Under the pieces are notes generated by a model. The model had not been told where the DNA came from and ran no database searches. It worked only from the letters and a program-made list of their open reading frames with translations. 36,549 bases of DNA from a virus: IMG/VR virus record IMGVR_UViG_3300033153_016030, positions 1-36,549 of that record; one strand, given 5' to 3'. Below are positions 1 through 7,125 of this stretch, in pieces. The position numbers and the translations under genes are program-made. How positions within the stretch are numbered: position 1 is the stretch's first letter; each line of letters begins with the position of its first letter.

Positions 1-72
1 GTGCAATGCAATTACATCTATTGGAATAATCCATTCTGTTCTATCGCTGAATTCTATTTTTAAATATTTCAT
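1..72 (-). CDS. Partial gene, N-terminal 24 codons, unknown function
   Basis: An ATG at 72 opens a frame that runs off the left edge of the window with no stop (it begins MKYLKIEFSDRTEWIIPIDV). A GGAG Shine-Dalgarno site lies 8 nt upstream, inside the end of the preceding gene, and the ATG follows that gene's stop after a single base. This is the tight packing seen throughout the window, so I treat it as a real 5' fragment. The visible part is too short to assign a function. Confidence 0.7.
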   Translation of the reverse strand, partial: MKYLKIEFSDRTEWIIPIDVIALH

Positions 73-73
73 T

Positions 74-421
74 TTATCCACTCCATTCTTGTAATATAAC
101 TGGGATTTCCGCATACGCTAAGATTTTTCCCGTTATTATTTTTCCGTTATCGTTGGTGCCACAATACACAGATTCTTTGATATATTCGAGCAAAAACTTG
201 TCTAATCCAAATGTGGCAACAAGTTTCATTTCTTTAAGTATATCATCAAATGTGTCTGAGTTTGATGTATATATATCAATAGTGTGTGTTTTAACTAACT
301 GCATTGGCAACCATTCTATTTTGCAATCCGACTGAACTAAGACTGCGAATTTGATAGTTGAATATAGCATTTTATATCCACGAAGATTGTGATCATCTAT
401 TTCGTGTTTTATCTCAAACAT
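74..421 (-). CDS. Hypothetical protein (115 aa)
   Basis: Unknown function; no motif recognised. Two consecutive ATGs at 424 and 421 could start it. GGAGG in the 3' end of the upstream gene is 7 nt from the ATG at 421, the usual spacing here, so 421 is preferred. The protein is soluble-looking, of mixed charge, with a hydrophobic central strand and two isolated Cys. It follows the histone-fold gene, whose stop overlaps its start, so the two are probably translationally coupled. Confidence 0.7.
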   Translation of the reverse strand: MFEIKHEIDDHNLRGYKMLYSTIKFAVLVQSDCKIEWLPMQLVKTHTIDIYTSNSDTFDDILKEMKLVATFGLDKFLLEYIKESVYCGTNDNGKIITGKILAYAEIPVILQEWSG

Positions 422-792
422 CATTCTTCCTCCCTAAGTTTGTCATCTTTATCCATCAACTCTTTGAACTTTTTGCTCGAATTCTTTGCTTCACGTTCGC
501 GCCGACGCTCCTCTTTGTTATCGACTTTGTCGTAATAGTTCTGGATAGCGCGATCGATCGCGTTCTTCCGGTCCGTGAGATAAAATGGCACATGAGAAAT
601 AAGCAATGTTCCATTCTCAGTTACGTCCGCCGCATTGTCTGACCAATCAACCATTTGCCATATAATGCTCTCGACAATATCCGAAACCTCATTTATATAC
701 TGCTGCGAAACGCGATGTTCCGCGTGACTTTGTATTACTTTTTTTACATTAATCACATTGCGCTTCGGTGCCGCATCAAGCTCTTCTTTCAT
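421..792 (-). CDS. Histone-fold protein (123 aa), probable archaeal-type viral histone
   Basis: Seen: residues 14-75 follow the archaeal histone pattern. A first helix runs from VKKVIQSHAEH into R27-V28-S29, then comes a long amphipathic helix (about 32-55), a loop with G61-T62, and a third helical segment. In known archaeal histones the Arg of RVS and the Thr of the second loop contact the DNA minor groove; both have counterparts here. Differences from the family are a slightly longer second loop and a C-terminal tail of about 40 residues rich in Lys, Arg and Glu, which canonical 65-70 aa archaeal histones lack. Inferred role: packaging viral DNA or competing with host chromatin. Its start lies inside the upstream gene. 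An unrelated helical protein is possible, but the matches are in register. Confidence 0.68.
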   Translation of the reverse strand: MKEELDAAPKRNVINVKKVIQSHAEHRVSQQYINEVSDIVESIIWQMVDWSDNAADVTENGTLLISHVPFYLTDRKNAIDRAIQNYYDKVDNKEERRREREAKNSSKKFKELMDKDDKLREEE

Positions 793-1237
793 GTTGTTTC
801 CATCCTTTGTATAGTTCCTGGAATTCTTTTTTCTCGGCCAGTAGTGCTTTCCGCTGGAGAAATACTACACATACAGCATTTGATATAAGATCCATTTCCG
901 TATCAACAAATTGTGGTCCAAATAATATGGATCGTGTATCCAGAAGGGCAATTTTCGCCGTGGGAATATGCACCATACGCGACCCATCTTCATGCTGATA
1001 ATCTAGTACGTTATTCCGAATTTCCTCCAAATCTTTAACATCGATATAAAATTTTGGGTTAAGAATCGTGGTTATCTCCGTCATGAGTTCCTTAATTTTG
1101 CGCTCATATTCATTCAAAACCATATCCGGGCTTGCCATCGCGGTCAATTTGCTATACTTAACAGTTTTACCATATAGTTTATGCAATTCGCTCTGCGTTT
1201 CTCTAAGCTTATCTGCTTTACTCTTATATTTCCACAT
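776..1237 (-). CDS. Hypothetical helical protein (153 aa)
   Basis: Unknown function. An ATG exists at 1252, but a GGAGG site sits just inside it and is 8 nt upstream of the ATG at 1237, so 1237 (protein beginning MWKYK) is the better start. The N-terminal half is strongly helical and charged, compatible with a short coiled coil. The C-terminal half has alternating hydrophobic stretches. The end overlaps the histone-fold gene by 17 nt. Confidence 0.7.
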   Translation of the reverse strand: MWKYKSKADKLRETQSELHKLYGKTVKYSKLTAMASPDMVLNEYERKIKELMTEITTILNPKFYIDVKDLEEIRNNVLDYQHEDGSRMVHIPTAKIALLDTRSILFGPQFVDTEMDLISNAVCVVFLQRKALLAEKKEFQELYKGWKQHERRA

Positions 1238-1279
1238 ATAATCGTCCTCCATATATTGTCTGATTCTATATATGCTAGG

Positions 1280-1723
1280 CTATTCGCTAGACGGTTCGCT
1301 AAGCGAATCGTTTTGCGGAACGTCTAGCTGAACAGTTGTGAAGATAAGTTCGCCTGACGATTCGTCGGGTATTACGTCGGTCATATAACTTATCAAGACT
1401 TCCTCTGTATCCTTTTTGATTATCGATTTTGCGCCGGTCTCTGTGTTTATTCCCAGGATGTAGTTATCGCCGCAAAATTTGGTGAATGCGGGATCCTTTG
1501 CGAGCGCTTCGAGAAACATGTTTGCTTCGGCGGCTTTCTGGAAATCGGTATATACTTCGCTCGCCTTATCCCATTCGTTGGTCATTACTTCCTGCAATTT
1601 TCCGCGTTCCTCGTCTGACATATTCTCGAACATTTTCTGCGCTTCGCGCGCTGCCTTTCGTTCGCGCATAGCTTTCTTTCTATCCTCTGCGCGGTCCTGT
1701 GTGCTCTTTCCCTTAGATTTCAA
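1280..1723 (-). CDS. Hypothetical coiled-coil protein with acidic tail (147 aa)
   Basis: Unknown function. No ATG is well placed. A TTG at 1723 has an AGGTG site 6 nt upstream, and a GTG at 1732 is the alternative; both fall inside the end of thyX. Residues 1-45 are highly charged (Lys/Arg/Glu) and predicted helical or coiled coil. The last 15 residues are acidic and Ser-rich. The DNA for this tail contains near-palindromic ttcgct/agcgaa repeats. Position directly after thyX suggests co-transcription but says nothing on function. Confidence 0.65.
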   Translation of the reverse strand: MKSKGKSTQDRAEDRKKAMRERKAAREAQKMFENMSDEERGKLQEVMTNEWDKASEVYTDFQKAAEANMFLEALAKDPAFTKFCGDNYILGINTETGAKSIIKKDTEEVLISYMTDVIPDESSGELIFTTVQLDVPQNDSLSEPSSE

Positions 1724-2420
1724 TTGTGTCACCTTCCAATAGTTTATCTATTTTCTCCTTTATAAACTTGTCGTCCATAAGATCCTCGAAGAACAGCGGC
1801 GATTGCCAGTTAGCTTGATATAACATCTGCGATGCCATAAGCATTATTTCTCGTTGTGCGTGCGGGTGTATTCTCAGTCTGAAAAAATGCCGCAATTCGC
1901 GCGCATTCATTGTGACGATTATTTTAGTCGTAGTCGCATTTGGTAAAATTGACCGCGCATCCTCTTTTCTCAGGCCATACTCGTTCACAAGTTTTATGTA
2001 TACACGCCTTATGTGATTGAATTCGCCCATCAGATAGCTTTCAACCTCGTCGCGTTTCTTTTTATCTTCGATGTAACTCAGGTCGTCGACGACGAATCCA
2101 CAATCGTCCATATTCACATGGCGTTGGCTTTGCTGGCTATAACTTGCCATACGGTGTCTCACGAGTTGGTGCGTCAATGCGCGGCTCACATCTTCGATAT
2201 AGAACGTGAATGAGAGGTGCTCTAGTATGCTCTCATGCCCCATTTTAATACAATGCTTAAGTATGTGTGCTCCATGGACACTTACACAGCCGCAGTCTGG
2301 ATCTACGCATTTATCATAGAGTTCCTCAAATGTACATCCATCTGGTTCGTGTGTCAGTTTCGCCGCGAGCGCGGCAATTATTTCGCCTTCGTCTGAATAG
2401 TTTACTAGTTTTACGTTCAT
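1713..2420 (-). CDS. thyX: Flavin-dependent thymidylate synthase ThyX
   Basis: Makes dTMP from dUMP using methylene-tetrahydrofolate, FAD and NADPH. The family signature RHRx7S is intact at residues 88-98 (R88-H89-R90 ... S98, then R100). The downstream segment with N-A-R-E-L-R and AQREIM (about 170-195) matches the conserved C-terminal region that binds dUMP and flavin. At 235 aa it has the normal family length. It starts at ATG 2420, overlapping the upstream zinc-protein stop by 4 nt. Viral ThyX is common and supports dTTP supply during genome replication, in line with the DNA polymerase and ligase genes in the window. Confidence 0.97.
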   Translation of the reverse strand: MNVKLVNYSDEGEIIAALAAKLTHEPDGCTFEELYDKCVDPDCGCVSVHGAHILKHCIKMGHESILEHLSFTFYIEDVSRALTHQLVRHRMASYSQQSQRHVNMDDCGFVVDDLSYIEDKKKRDEVESYLMGEFNHIRRVYIKLVNEYGLRKEDARSILPNATTTKIIVTMNARELRHFFRLRIHPHAQREIMLMASQMLYQANWQSPLFFEDLMDDKFIKEKIDKLLEGDTIEI

Positions 2421-2770
2421 TTTTCTATCCCCATTCTCTTTTTAAGTTCATTAAATATTGTTTCCGATTTCCCACTTCCTCGTGCATGTATAAGCAATTG
2501 GTCGTAATAACAACGACCTTCTAAGCGCACACGCTGGCATTTATGAGGTGGAGATTTTCTACATACATTGCTATCAAGTAATGGCACATCTATAAATTGG
2601 TCGCATTGTATATCCGCCAATTTATCATATTGGTCAATACATTGAAGGCACGTAACGCCTACAGTCGTTTTTTCAACAACGTCCATTTCGCGAACATTGA
2701 GAGACGAACGGCCACAATATGTTATTAATTCTTTATCGTCGATGTGCTTTCTAATTAGATGCGTTTTCAT
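2417..2770 (-). CDS. Cys-rich zinc-binding hypothetical protein (117 aa)
   Basis: Unknown function. Cys residues at YCG (19), CLQC (41-44), CDQ, CRK, KCQ and GRC suggest one or two structural zinc sites. The ATG at 2770 overlaps the stop of the preceding 55-aa gene (ATGA), and the stop overlaps thyX. It belongs to the run of small Cys-containing proteins that fills 2.4-7.4 kb. Confidence 0.75.
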   Translation of the reverse strand: MKTHLIRKHIDDKELITYCGRSSLNVREMDVVEKTTVGVTCLQCIDQYDKLADIQCDQFIDVPLLDSNVCRKSPPHKCQRVRLEGRCYYDQLLIHARGSGKSETIFNELKKRMGIEK

Positions 2771-2934
2771 TCGTCTACCTCCTCATATCGAAATTTGCCC
2801 ATCATTCTATATAGATTATCTACACCCAGTGAGTCCATCATACATCCACCGCAAGTGCAATATTCTGGATTGTGGTCGTGATTCGGGAACTTGAATTCAT
2901 ATCCGCATTCTTCGCAGAATGTTTTTTGGGCCAT
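2767..2934 (-). CDS. Zinc-ribbon micro-protein (55 aa)
   Basis: Starts at ATG 2934 (MAQKTFCEECGYEF) and ends at TGA 2767. It has CxxC at residues 7-10 and C-x-C-x2-C near residues 27-32, a compact zinc ribbon. The previous gene's stop immediately precedes its ATG, and its own stop overlaps the next ATG, so it fits exactly into the operon. The function of such micro-ribbons is unknown; protein or nucleic-acid binding is usual. Confidence 0.75.
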   Translation of the reverse strand: MAQKTFCEECGYEFKFPNHDHNPEYCTCGGCMMDSLGVDNLYRMMGKFRYEEVDE

Positions 2935-3099
2935 TTATTTATCCTCCTTGATTGGATTTTTGAGTTTTTTATAGTCTTCGAGTATTATCAATACCTCACT
3001 ATAATAATGATACATTTCATCTATGCCTCTTCTCGCTTCTGCTTCCCTTCTCAGTTTTGTTTCTCTGATAAGAGCATTTAAATTATTTATATCTTTCAT
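2935..3099 (-). CDS. Hypothetical helical protein (54 aa)
   Basis: ATG at 3099 with GGAG 9 nt upstream, stop TAA at 2935 directly abutting the next ATG. It is very charged and helical (LIRETKLRREAEARRG region), probably a short coiled coil. Function unknown. The fit between the RNA ligase stop (3105) and the zinc micro-protein supports it as a real gene. Confidence 0.7.
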   Translation of the reverse strand: MKDINNLNALIRETKLRREAEARRGIDEMYHYYSEVLIILEDYKKLKNPIKEDK

Positions 3100-3104
3100 A
3101 TTAT

Positions 3105-3974
3105 CTATCTCCGATGTAGTCCACCAGTTATAAGAGGCGTTCTATACATTCTTTCGTTTTCGTCTTCTATGAATTGTTTATAGTGTTGAAATATATCTCT
3201 AGGCACCGAATAGTCATGTTCACGCGACTGTGTAGCCAAATGTCGTACAACGCGTGGCATTCCGAATTTCGGATTCTTGAAGTCCTCATCGTTGCGCTCG
3301 CATTCTTCTCGCGCCTGCGATATCGCATGTTCAATCTTGTCTGCGGGCATGACTGGCATATGCGGCTTTTCGATTATATGTCTTGATACGCGCTGGATCT
3401 TTGGAAGGTCAATCTTCTCCTTGAAGAAAGTCTGATCCTTAGTGTAATATAGTTTTCCAACGACGCCTTCCTTGCGATGCCGCTTGCACCATTTGAGCAT
3501 TTCATCACGAATCACTAATATATCTTCAACAGTCTTGGAACGCGATTCTCTCACGAGTTCAACTATAGGTATCCGATAGTGGTGTGCCATTTGATGTGTG
3601 GCATTATATGTTATATACGAATCGGTTTTGCGCACATATATGTCGATAATAACCAAATGCTGATATTTACGCTTCGGCTCAATCCGACATGGTCCGCGAC
3701 CAACCGGCATATGCTCGGCATATACAATCAGACCCTGATGGTCCGTTATAAGTTCAACCACCCTGGGATACTCTGGGCATGCGCGAATTGCGTTCTGGAA
3801 ACTCGCTTCGGCAACTTCCATGTTGCGTGATCCGAATGTGACATTCTCTCCGTCCCACCAGAAACGTACATTTTGTCCGTCCCGCTTGCAAGTCCATGAG
3901 ATATGCTGGCCGATAAGTTCGCGCCCGCTATTTCGCAGTTGATCGATTCTTCCTATGTGTTCAAATTTTCTCAT
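3105..3974 (-). CDS. ATP-dependent RNA ligase (nucleotidyltransferase family)
   Basis: Predicted to join RNA ends through a ligase-AMP intermediate. Motifs of the covalent nucleotidyltransferase superfamily are in order: motif I K30-R-D-G, FGSRN (47-51), YAEHM (85-89, motif III/IIIa region), EGVVGK (169-174, motif IV) and FFKEKI (183-188, motif V). The length of 289 aa and the absence of a DNA-ligase-type OB fold with RxDK favour RNA ligase over DNA ligase; residues 190-289 form a charged C-terminal domain. The start at ATG 3974 has GGAGG 7 nt upstream. RtcB at 34.7 kb is a second, unrelated RNA ligase; together they imply active RNA repair or splicing during infection. Confidence 0.88.
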   Translation of the reverse strand: MRKFEHIGRIDQLRNSGRELIGQHISWTCKRDGQNVRFWWDGENVTFGSRNMEVAEASFQNAIRACPEYPRVVELITDHQGLIVYAEHMPVGRGPCRIEPKRKYQHLVIIDIYVRKTDSYITYNATHQMAHHYRIPIVELVRESRSKTVEDILVIRDEMLKWCKRHRKEGVVGKLYYTKDQTFFKEKIDLPKIQRVSRHIIEKPHMPVMPADKIEHAISQAREECERNDEDFKNPKFGMPRVVRHLATQSREHDYSVPRDIFQHYKQFIEDENERMYRTPLITGGLHRR

Positions 3975-4256
3975 TTAAATACCTCCGCAAAAATATGCTA
4001 TTATGTATTCTTCTGCATCGAATGATACAACGCTCGCCAATTTTGTTTTTTCGCTATAGATTGTCATTATTATATCACAGTCGATATAGGGAATCATTTG
4101 GTCCTCTTCTGTACGGTTTCGAAATAATGCCAGATGTCTATGGAAATTCCCACGACCCATCCAAATTTTGCCTCCTCCATGTGCGGAAAATGATTGATAT
4201 GATTTACCCATTGCGAATTCTCCATCGGATCGTTTTTTAATCATAAATGTTTCCAT
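3975..4256 (-). CDS. Phage-type hypothetical protein (93 aa)
   Basis: Function unknown. The N-terminal pattern (IKKRSDGEFAMG ... GGGKIW ... GNFHRHL) resembles a recurrent family of about 90 aa phage proteins in which a GK-W motif precedes a basic loop; this is from memory. The start at ATG 4256 has GGAGG 8 nt upstream, and the stop directly abuts the RNA ligase ATG. Confidence 0.7.
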   Translation of the reverse strand: METFMIKKRSDGEFAMGKSYQSFSAHGGGKIWMGRGNFHRHLALFRNRTEEDQMIPYIDCDIIMTIYSEKTKLASVVSFDAEEYIIAYFCGGI

Positions 4257-4268
4257 TATAATTCCTCC

Positions 4269-4364
4269 TTATAGGTAATCCTCTTCGTCTTCTTCGCGTT
4301 CTTTCTCGATTTTTGCGCACATTTCTTTTATGCGCCGATTCATATTATCTGATATTTCATACAT
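4269..4364 (-). CDS. Acidic micro-protein (31 aa)
   Basis: ATG at 4364 abuts the stop of the upstream gene, and its stop TAA at 4269 lies immediately before the GGAGG of the next gene. The protein is very charged and ends in a Glu/Asp-rich stretch. The exact fit between neighbours is the main support; function unknown. Confidence 0.55.
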   Translation of the reverse strand: MYEISDNMNRRIKEMCAKIEKEREEDEEDYL

Positions 4365-4577
4365 TTATTCGTCCTCCTGTATACGTTTTTTGTTATCATC
4401 ATTTATCAATTTCCATTCGGCTTTCCAACTCGAATGGCAATGTTCGCATCGCCAGATATTTTTTCCTTCTGGTTTTAAAACATTCTCACATTTGGAACAT
4501 CTTGGCAAAATATTAAATATTTTAGATTCAACTTCCCTTATCGATTTGAGAACATCTACAAATATATTTTCTTCCAT
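4365..4577 (-). CDS. Zinc-ribbon protein (70 aa)
   Basis: CSKC (27-30) and CEHC (44-47) make a classic C-x2-C / C-x2-C zinc ribbon after an N-terminal helix. Function unknown. It lies between two micro-proteins with 0-4 nt spacing. Confidence 0.75.
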   Translation of the reverse strand: MEENIFVDVLKSIREVESKIFNILPRCSKCENVLKPEGKNIWRCEHCHSSWKAEWKLINDDNKKRIQEDE

Positions 4578-4581
4578 TTGT

Positions 4582-4665
4582 TCACCCTCTTACTTTGCAG
4601 CGACATTTAAAACATTTTCCATCATTATCATGCATATGTCCACATCGATCACATAAGAATACCAT
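4582..4665 (-). CDS. Zinc-finger micro-protein (27 aa)
   Basis: MVFLCDRCGHMHDNDGKCF is followed by KCRC: CxxC and CxxC separated by 10 residues, a minimal zinc ribbon that is nearly the whole protein. ATG 4665 abuts the upstream stop. Its TGA at 4582 lies 4 nt before the next ATG (4577). It is too short to score by length but has the same motif spacing as its neighbours. Confidence 0.65.
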   Translation of the reverse strand: MVFLCDRCGHMHDNDGKCFKCRCKVRG

Positions 4666-5076
4666 TTATTCGTCCTCCGGTTCGTAACTGTGACATCTTG
4701 CACAAGGGCATTCCATTGGGTGCGTGCTTATGTCACTCATTTCTGCTTGCCATCCTTCCCATGCGGGCGGCCCACAATTATTATTACATATCTTATCATC
4801 CGAATTTTCAAATCTGCAATTTGTACAAGGATACTTCACCTCTTTTGGGGGTTCTTTGATTTGCAAAATTCGTCCGTCTTGTAAAATTATTTCACCATCG
4901 GCGTTTCCATGCCCACAACAAGAGTTGCTTGTTAATATTCCGCCATCATTTAACGCCTGAATAATAGGAGCTATACAACTATCAATTTCTTTAATACACC
5001 ATCTGGATTCCCCATTGTGCGAAAGATTGGCGGGAACGTTCACACAAAGGGAAACTGTATCACCATGATTACACAA
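4666..5076 (-). CDS. Phage-associated Cys-rich protein with SCCGHG motif (136 aa), TTG start
   Basis: The open frame extends further upstream, but that part overlaps the 66-aa zinc protein out of frame. TTG at 5076 follows that protein's stop after one base and has GGAGTG 7 nt upstream, so I take TTG as start. The domain reads VPA-x-LSH-x-G, RW-x2-K-x-IDSCIAPI, then a helix, GGI and S-CCGHG, followed by a hairpin around DG(R). This is a recurrent pattern in phage and actinobacterial proteins of unknown function. A C-terminal CxxC and two more Cys pairs could bind another zinc. Confidence 0.75.
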   Translation of the reverse strand: MCNHGDTVSLCVNVPANLSHNGESRWCIKEIDSCIAPIIQALNDGGILTSNSCCGHGNADGEIILQDGRILQIKEPPKEVKYPCTNCRFENSDDKICNNNCGPPAWEGWQAEMSDISTHPMECPCARCHSYEPEDE

Positions 5077-5077
5077 C

Positions 5078-5278
5078 TTAATCCACTCCGATGTAAACTT
5101 CGCATGATATCTCAAATTCAGCTTGGCATTTGGGGCAACAGGCCGTATCGGTGCTTTCGAAGGTGTCTGAGAAATGGGGTCCGTCATAGTCCCATTCGTA
5201 TGCATCATTTTCATGGCAGAATATGTGGCCACAGTCTGGACATTCTGCATCGTCCTCTACTATTCTTGCGGTTGGCAT
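5078..5278 (-). CDS. Zinc-ribbon protein (66 aa)
   Basis: CPDC (13-16), a His/Cys cluster (HIFCHE) and CCPKC (47-51) make a two-knuckle zinc ribbon separated by an acidic aromatic linker. ATG 5278 abuts the previous stop. Function unknown. Confidence 0.75.
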   Translation of the reverse strand: MPTARIVEDDAECPDCGHIFCHENDAYEWDYDGPHFSDTFESTDTACCPKCQAEFEISCEVYIGVD

Positions 5279-5605
5279 TTATTCACCCTCCTCTTTTTGG
5301 TATTGTTCGTTCCATCGTTTAACCTTCTCGCGAATGGCACATTTTGGGCAATCATCGTTTATATGTTCTTTTATAAAACCACACTTAGGACACTTCATTC
5401 TTTCACTTCCTGGCTCTGACTGAGATTGTTCGTTCATTGCACCATGAATCTTACTGCGTGGAATATCTACCCTATCCAGCAGACGATTCTCTTTTTGACC
5501 TTGTTCGTTTGGTATAAGTGGCTCGACCCACCTTCCATCATCTTTACAATAATTGCAGACATACTGCCACGGCCATATCTTCGTGCCACAGAAAACACAC
5601 TTCAT
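5279..5605 (-). CDS. Double zinc-ribbon protein (108 aa), possibly a fusion of two genes
   Basis: The first ribbon is CVFC...CNYC (residues 3-20) and the second is CPKC...CPKC (72-89). They are joined by a linker containing NEQGQKEN and NEQSQSEPGSE. The second ribbon begins at an internal Met (residue 70, ATG at 5398) preceded by GGAAGTGAAAGA, a Shine-Dalgarno-like stretch matching those before neighbouring genes. It may therefore be two fused micro-genes, or give a second short product of 39 aa. Function unknown. Confidence 0.7.
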   Translation of the reverse strand: MKCVFCGTKIWPWQYVCNYCKDDGRWVEPLIPNEQGQKENRLLDRVDIPRSKIHGAMNEQSQSEPGSERMKCPKCGFIKEHINDDCPKCAIREKVKRWNEQYQKEEGE

Positions 5606-5606
5606 A

Positions 5607-5639
5607 CTACTTACCTCCTGGCTGACCTTGTTTGTTCAT
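5607..5639 (-). other. Ten-codon micro-ORF, probably a remnant
   Basis: ATG at 5639 directly follows the stop of the upstream gene and reads MNKQGQPGGK then TAG, with the GGAGGT of the next gene inside it. It resembles the C-terminal KQGQPE tail of the gene ending at 5807, so it is more likely a duplicated gene-end/RBS fragment than a working peptide gene. Confidence 0.35.
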
Positions 5640-5810
5640 TCACTCACCGAACCATTCTTCTTTATCTGTCAGAAAGGCTATTCTGACCTCTGCTTCTCTA
5701 CCATCCGGCAACACAATCCTCTTAATCGCCTTTTCTATGGCATCTGTATAGCGGTCAAATTCCTCTATCGCATCCATCTCAGCAGTTTCATAATCTCTAA
5801 CATATTTCAT
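5640..5810 (-). CDS. Hypothetical acidic protein (56 aa)
   Basis: The frame is open further upstream, but ATG at 5810 has GAGGTG 6 nt before it and overlaps the upstream stop as ATGA, so the product begins MKYVRDYETAEMDAIEEF. It is a helical acidic N-terminus followed by a short beta-like C-terminus. Function unknown. Confidence 0.7.
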   Translation of the reverse strand: MKYVRDYETAEMDAIEEFDRYTDAIEKAIKRIVLPDGREAEVRIAFLTDKEEWFGE

Positions 5811-6079
5811 TCTTTCACCTCTGACTCTGGTTGACCTTGTTTGTCTTTTGTGTGTGGTGAGTGGACAGAAACGATACGTGATGGTGGTTTCTCCCCACCA
5901 ATCGTCAGTAGATAGCGAGAAAGACACTTTGTAGAACAGAACTCCATATCATCGAATGTTCCTTTTTGTCTGTTGCCTTTGCCCTGTGTAGCCACAGCAA
6001 ACAGCATTATCTTGTCACCATTATTTATTGGTGTGGTGCAGTAGTCACAGTGCATCTGATGATGTTCTTTATTATACAT
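5807..6079 (-). CDS. Treble-clef-like zinc protein (90 aa)
   Basis: CDYC (11-14) followed by FCSTKC (47-52) and a helix (LSRYLLTI) matches the MYM/TRASH-like pattern of a zinc knuckle plus helix. The tail ends in DKQGQPESEVKE, which recurs in neighbouring genes. The stop overlaps the next ATG. Function unknown; such domains often bind protein or nucleic acid. Confidence 0.72.
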   Translation of the reverse strand: MYNKEHHQMHCDYCTTPINNGDKIMLFAVATQGKGNRQKGTFDDMEFCSTKCLSRYLLTIGGEKPPSRIVSVHSPHTKDKQGQPESEVKE

Positions 6080-6811
6080 TTATTTCACCTCTGGCTTACT
6101 GGCTTGAGGTTTTTTGTCTATTCCTGACCCACATGGGATGATTTCGGGATCAATCTTACAGAGTAAAATGAGTGCCTCGCGAAGTTGTTTTCCAGCGATT
6201 CCCGCGTCCTTTGCGATTTCGGAAGCCATAGCTAATGGTCCCATCCCGATTCGCGCAATTTCGCGATCCAAATACCATCGCGCTTTCTTTAGATCTTCCA
6301 ATTCTTTATCTTTATGTGGCGCTCTTAGAACGTATTTGATTACATTCCCAAGACAGAAACTACATTCCCAATCTTCGATAATATCTATTACTTCTATTTT
6401 GCCGACATTATAATGTGATGGATGATTGACAGCTTCCTTTTTAATCGGTTCGGGAGTCGCCGCAATCGGATGGAGATTCCGCCCACCACATTTATTACAA
6501 GTCCAATTTATCGGAGGTGAACCATCTGAACCTTCGGTGCCTGTGGCTGCAACATATTTTCCGCAATCTTCACAGTATAATTGCATCATATATTTGAGAC
6601 CATCTTTCTCATTTGCTCTGATATCCATAGCATCATTCTTTTTAAGTGGGCAATCTGTGCAATCGTGATGATTTACATATGGCAAATATTTGCATATAGA
6701 GCATGGTAATATCTTTTCTCCGCAAAACGAACACCATTGTGGGACAAATTTGTTTACGAGTACCACTTCTTGTTCACAATGTGGGCATTCTTCAACTATC
6801 GTGTGCATCAT
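6080..6811 (-). CDS. DUF3310 protein with N-terminal zinc-ribbon extension (243 aa)
   Basis: Residues about 130-190 (VNHPSHYN...IEVIDIIEDW...FCLGNVIKYVLRAPHK...DLKKARWYLDREI) match DUF3310 (SaV-like), a widespread phage domain sometimes labelled a nucleotide kinase, although I see no Walker A motif here. The first 120 residues hold about six CxxC pairs (CPHC, CSFC, CSIC, CTDC, CEDC, CNKC), i.e. three zinc ribbons, unlike the usual short DUF3310 proteins. The C-terminal helical region (about 190-225) is extra. ATG 6811 has GGAG 8 nt upstream; a TTG at 6814 is less likely. Confidence 0.85.
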   Translation of the reverse strand: MMHTIVEECPHCEQEVVLVNKFVPQWCSFCGEKILPCSICKYLPYVNHHDCTDCPLKKNDAMDIRANEKDGLKYMMQLYCEDCGKYVAATGTEGSDGSPPINWTCNKCGGRNLHPIAATPEPIKKEAVNHPSHYNVGKIEVIDIIEDWECSFCLGNVIKYVLRAPHKDKELEDLKKARWYLDREIARIGMGPLAMASEIAKDAGIAGKQLREALILLCKIDPEIIPCGSGIDKKPQASKPEVK

Positions 6812-6998
6812 CAATCACTCTCCATTCGTCTGGACGCTCAACTGCGACCTTGATTGTATTTCCAATTGGATATAATGTTTCTGCGCGAACAACTTCATCT
6901 TCTCGCAGAATCAGCGAGATCAGTGTTTTACCTTCATACCCATACAACTTCGGATACGGCCCTTTGAGATAGTAACCCGTTATTTTAATTGTCCGCAT
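6792..6998 (-). CDS. Hypothetical small beta-rich protein (68 aa)
   Basis: Begins MRTIKITGYYLKGPYPK and is rich in beta-type residues. The start is ATG 6998; a GTG at 7016 in frame is possible. The end overlaps the DUF3310 gene by 20 nt. Function unknown. Confidence 0.65.
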   Translation of the reverse strand: MRTIKITGYYLKGPYPKLYGYEGKTLISLILREDEVVRAETLYPIGNTIKVAVERPDEWRVIDDAHDS

Positions 6999-7125
6999 CG
7001 TCGTCAATTGGAACACCTATCCGTCTGAGTGTACTCTCTAAGGATATTATTTTTTTGCGTAGTTCTTTCATTTCGCGCGCAACTGTGGCGAAATCCTTTT
7101 CGATAAGATCGTTTAAATCATCCAT
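6985..7125 (-). CDS. Hypothetical coiled-coil micro-protein (46 aa)
   Basis: ATG 7125 lies in the last codons of the upstream gene, stop TAA at 6985. The protein is almost entirely a charged heptad-like helix (LNDLIEKDF...EMKELRKKIISLESTLRRI) with an acidic tail, typical of a short coiled coil. Function unknown. Confidence 0.6.
   Translation of the reverse strand: MDDLNDLIEKDFATVAREMKELRKKIISLESTLRRIGVPIDDDADN

Noticed and set aside
1280-1340. ttcgct/agcgaa inverted repeats near 1290-1310 as a terminator
   Set aside because: They lie within the coding end of the 147-aa protein and no T-run follows on the minus strand.
5077-5250. N-terminal extension of the SCCGHG protein
   Set aside because: Overlaps the zinc-ribbon gene at 5078-5278 in another frame; a TTG with a good ribosome site follows that gene's stop.
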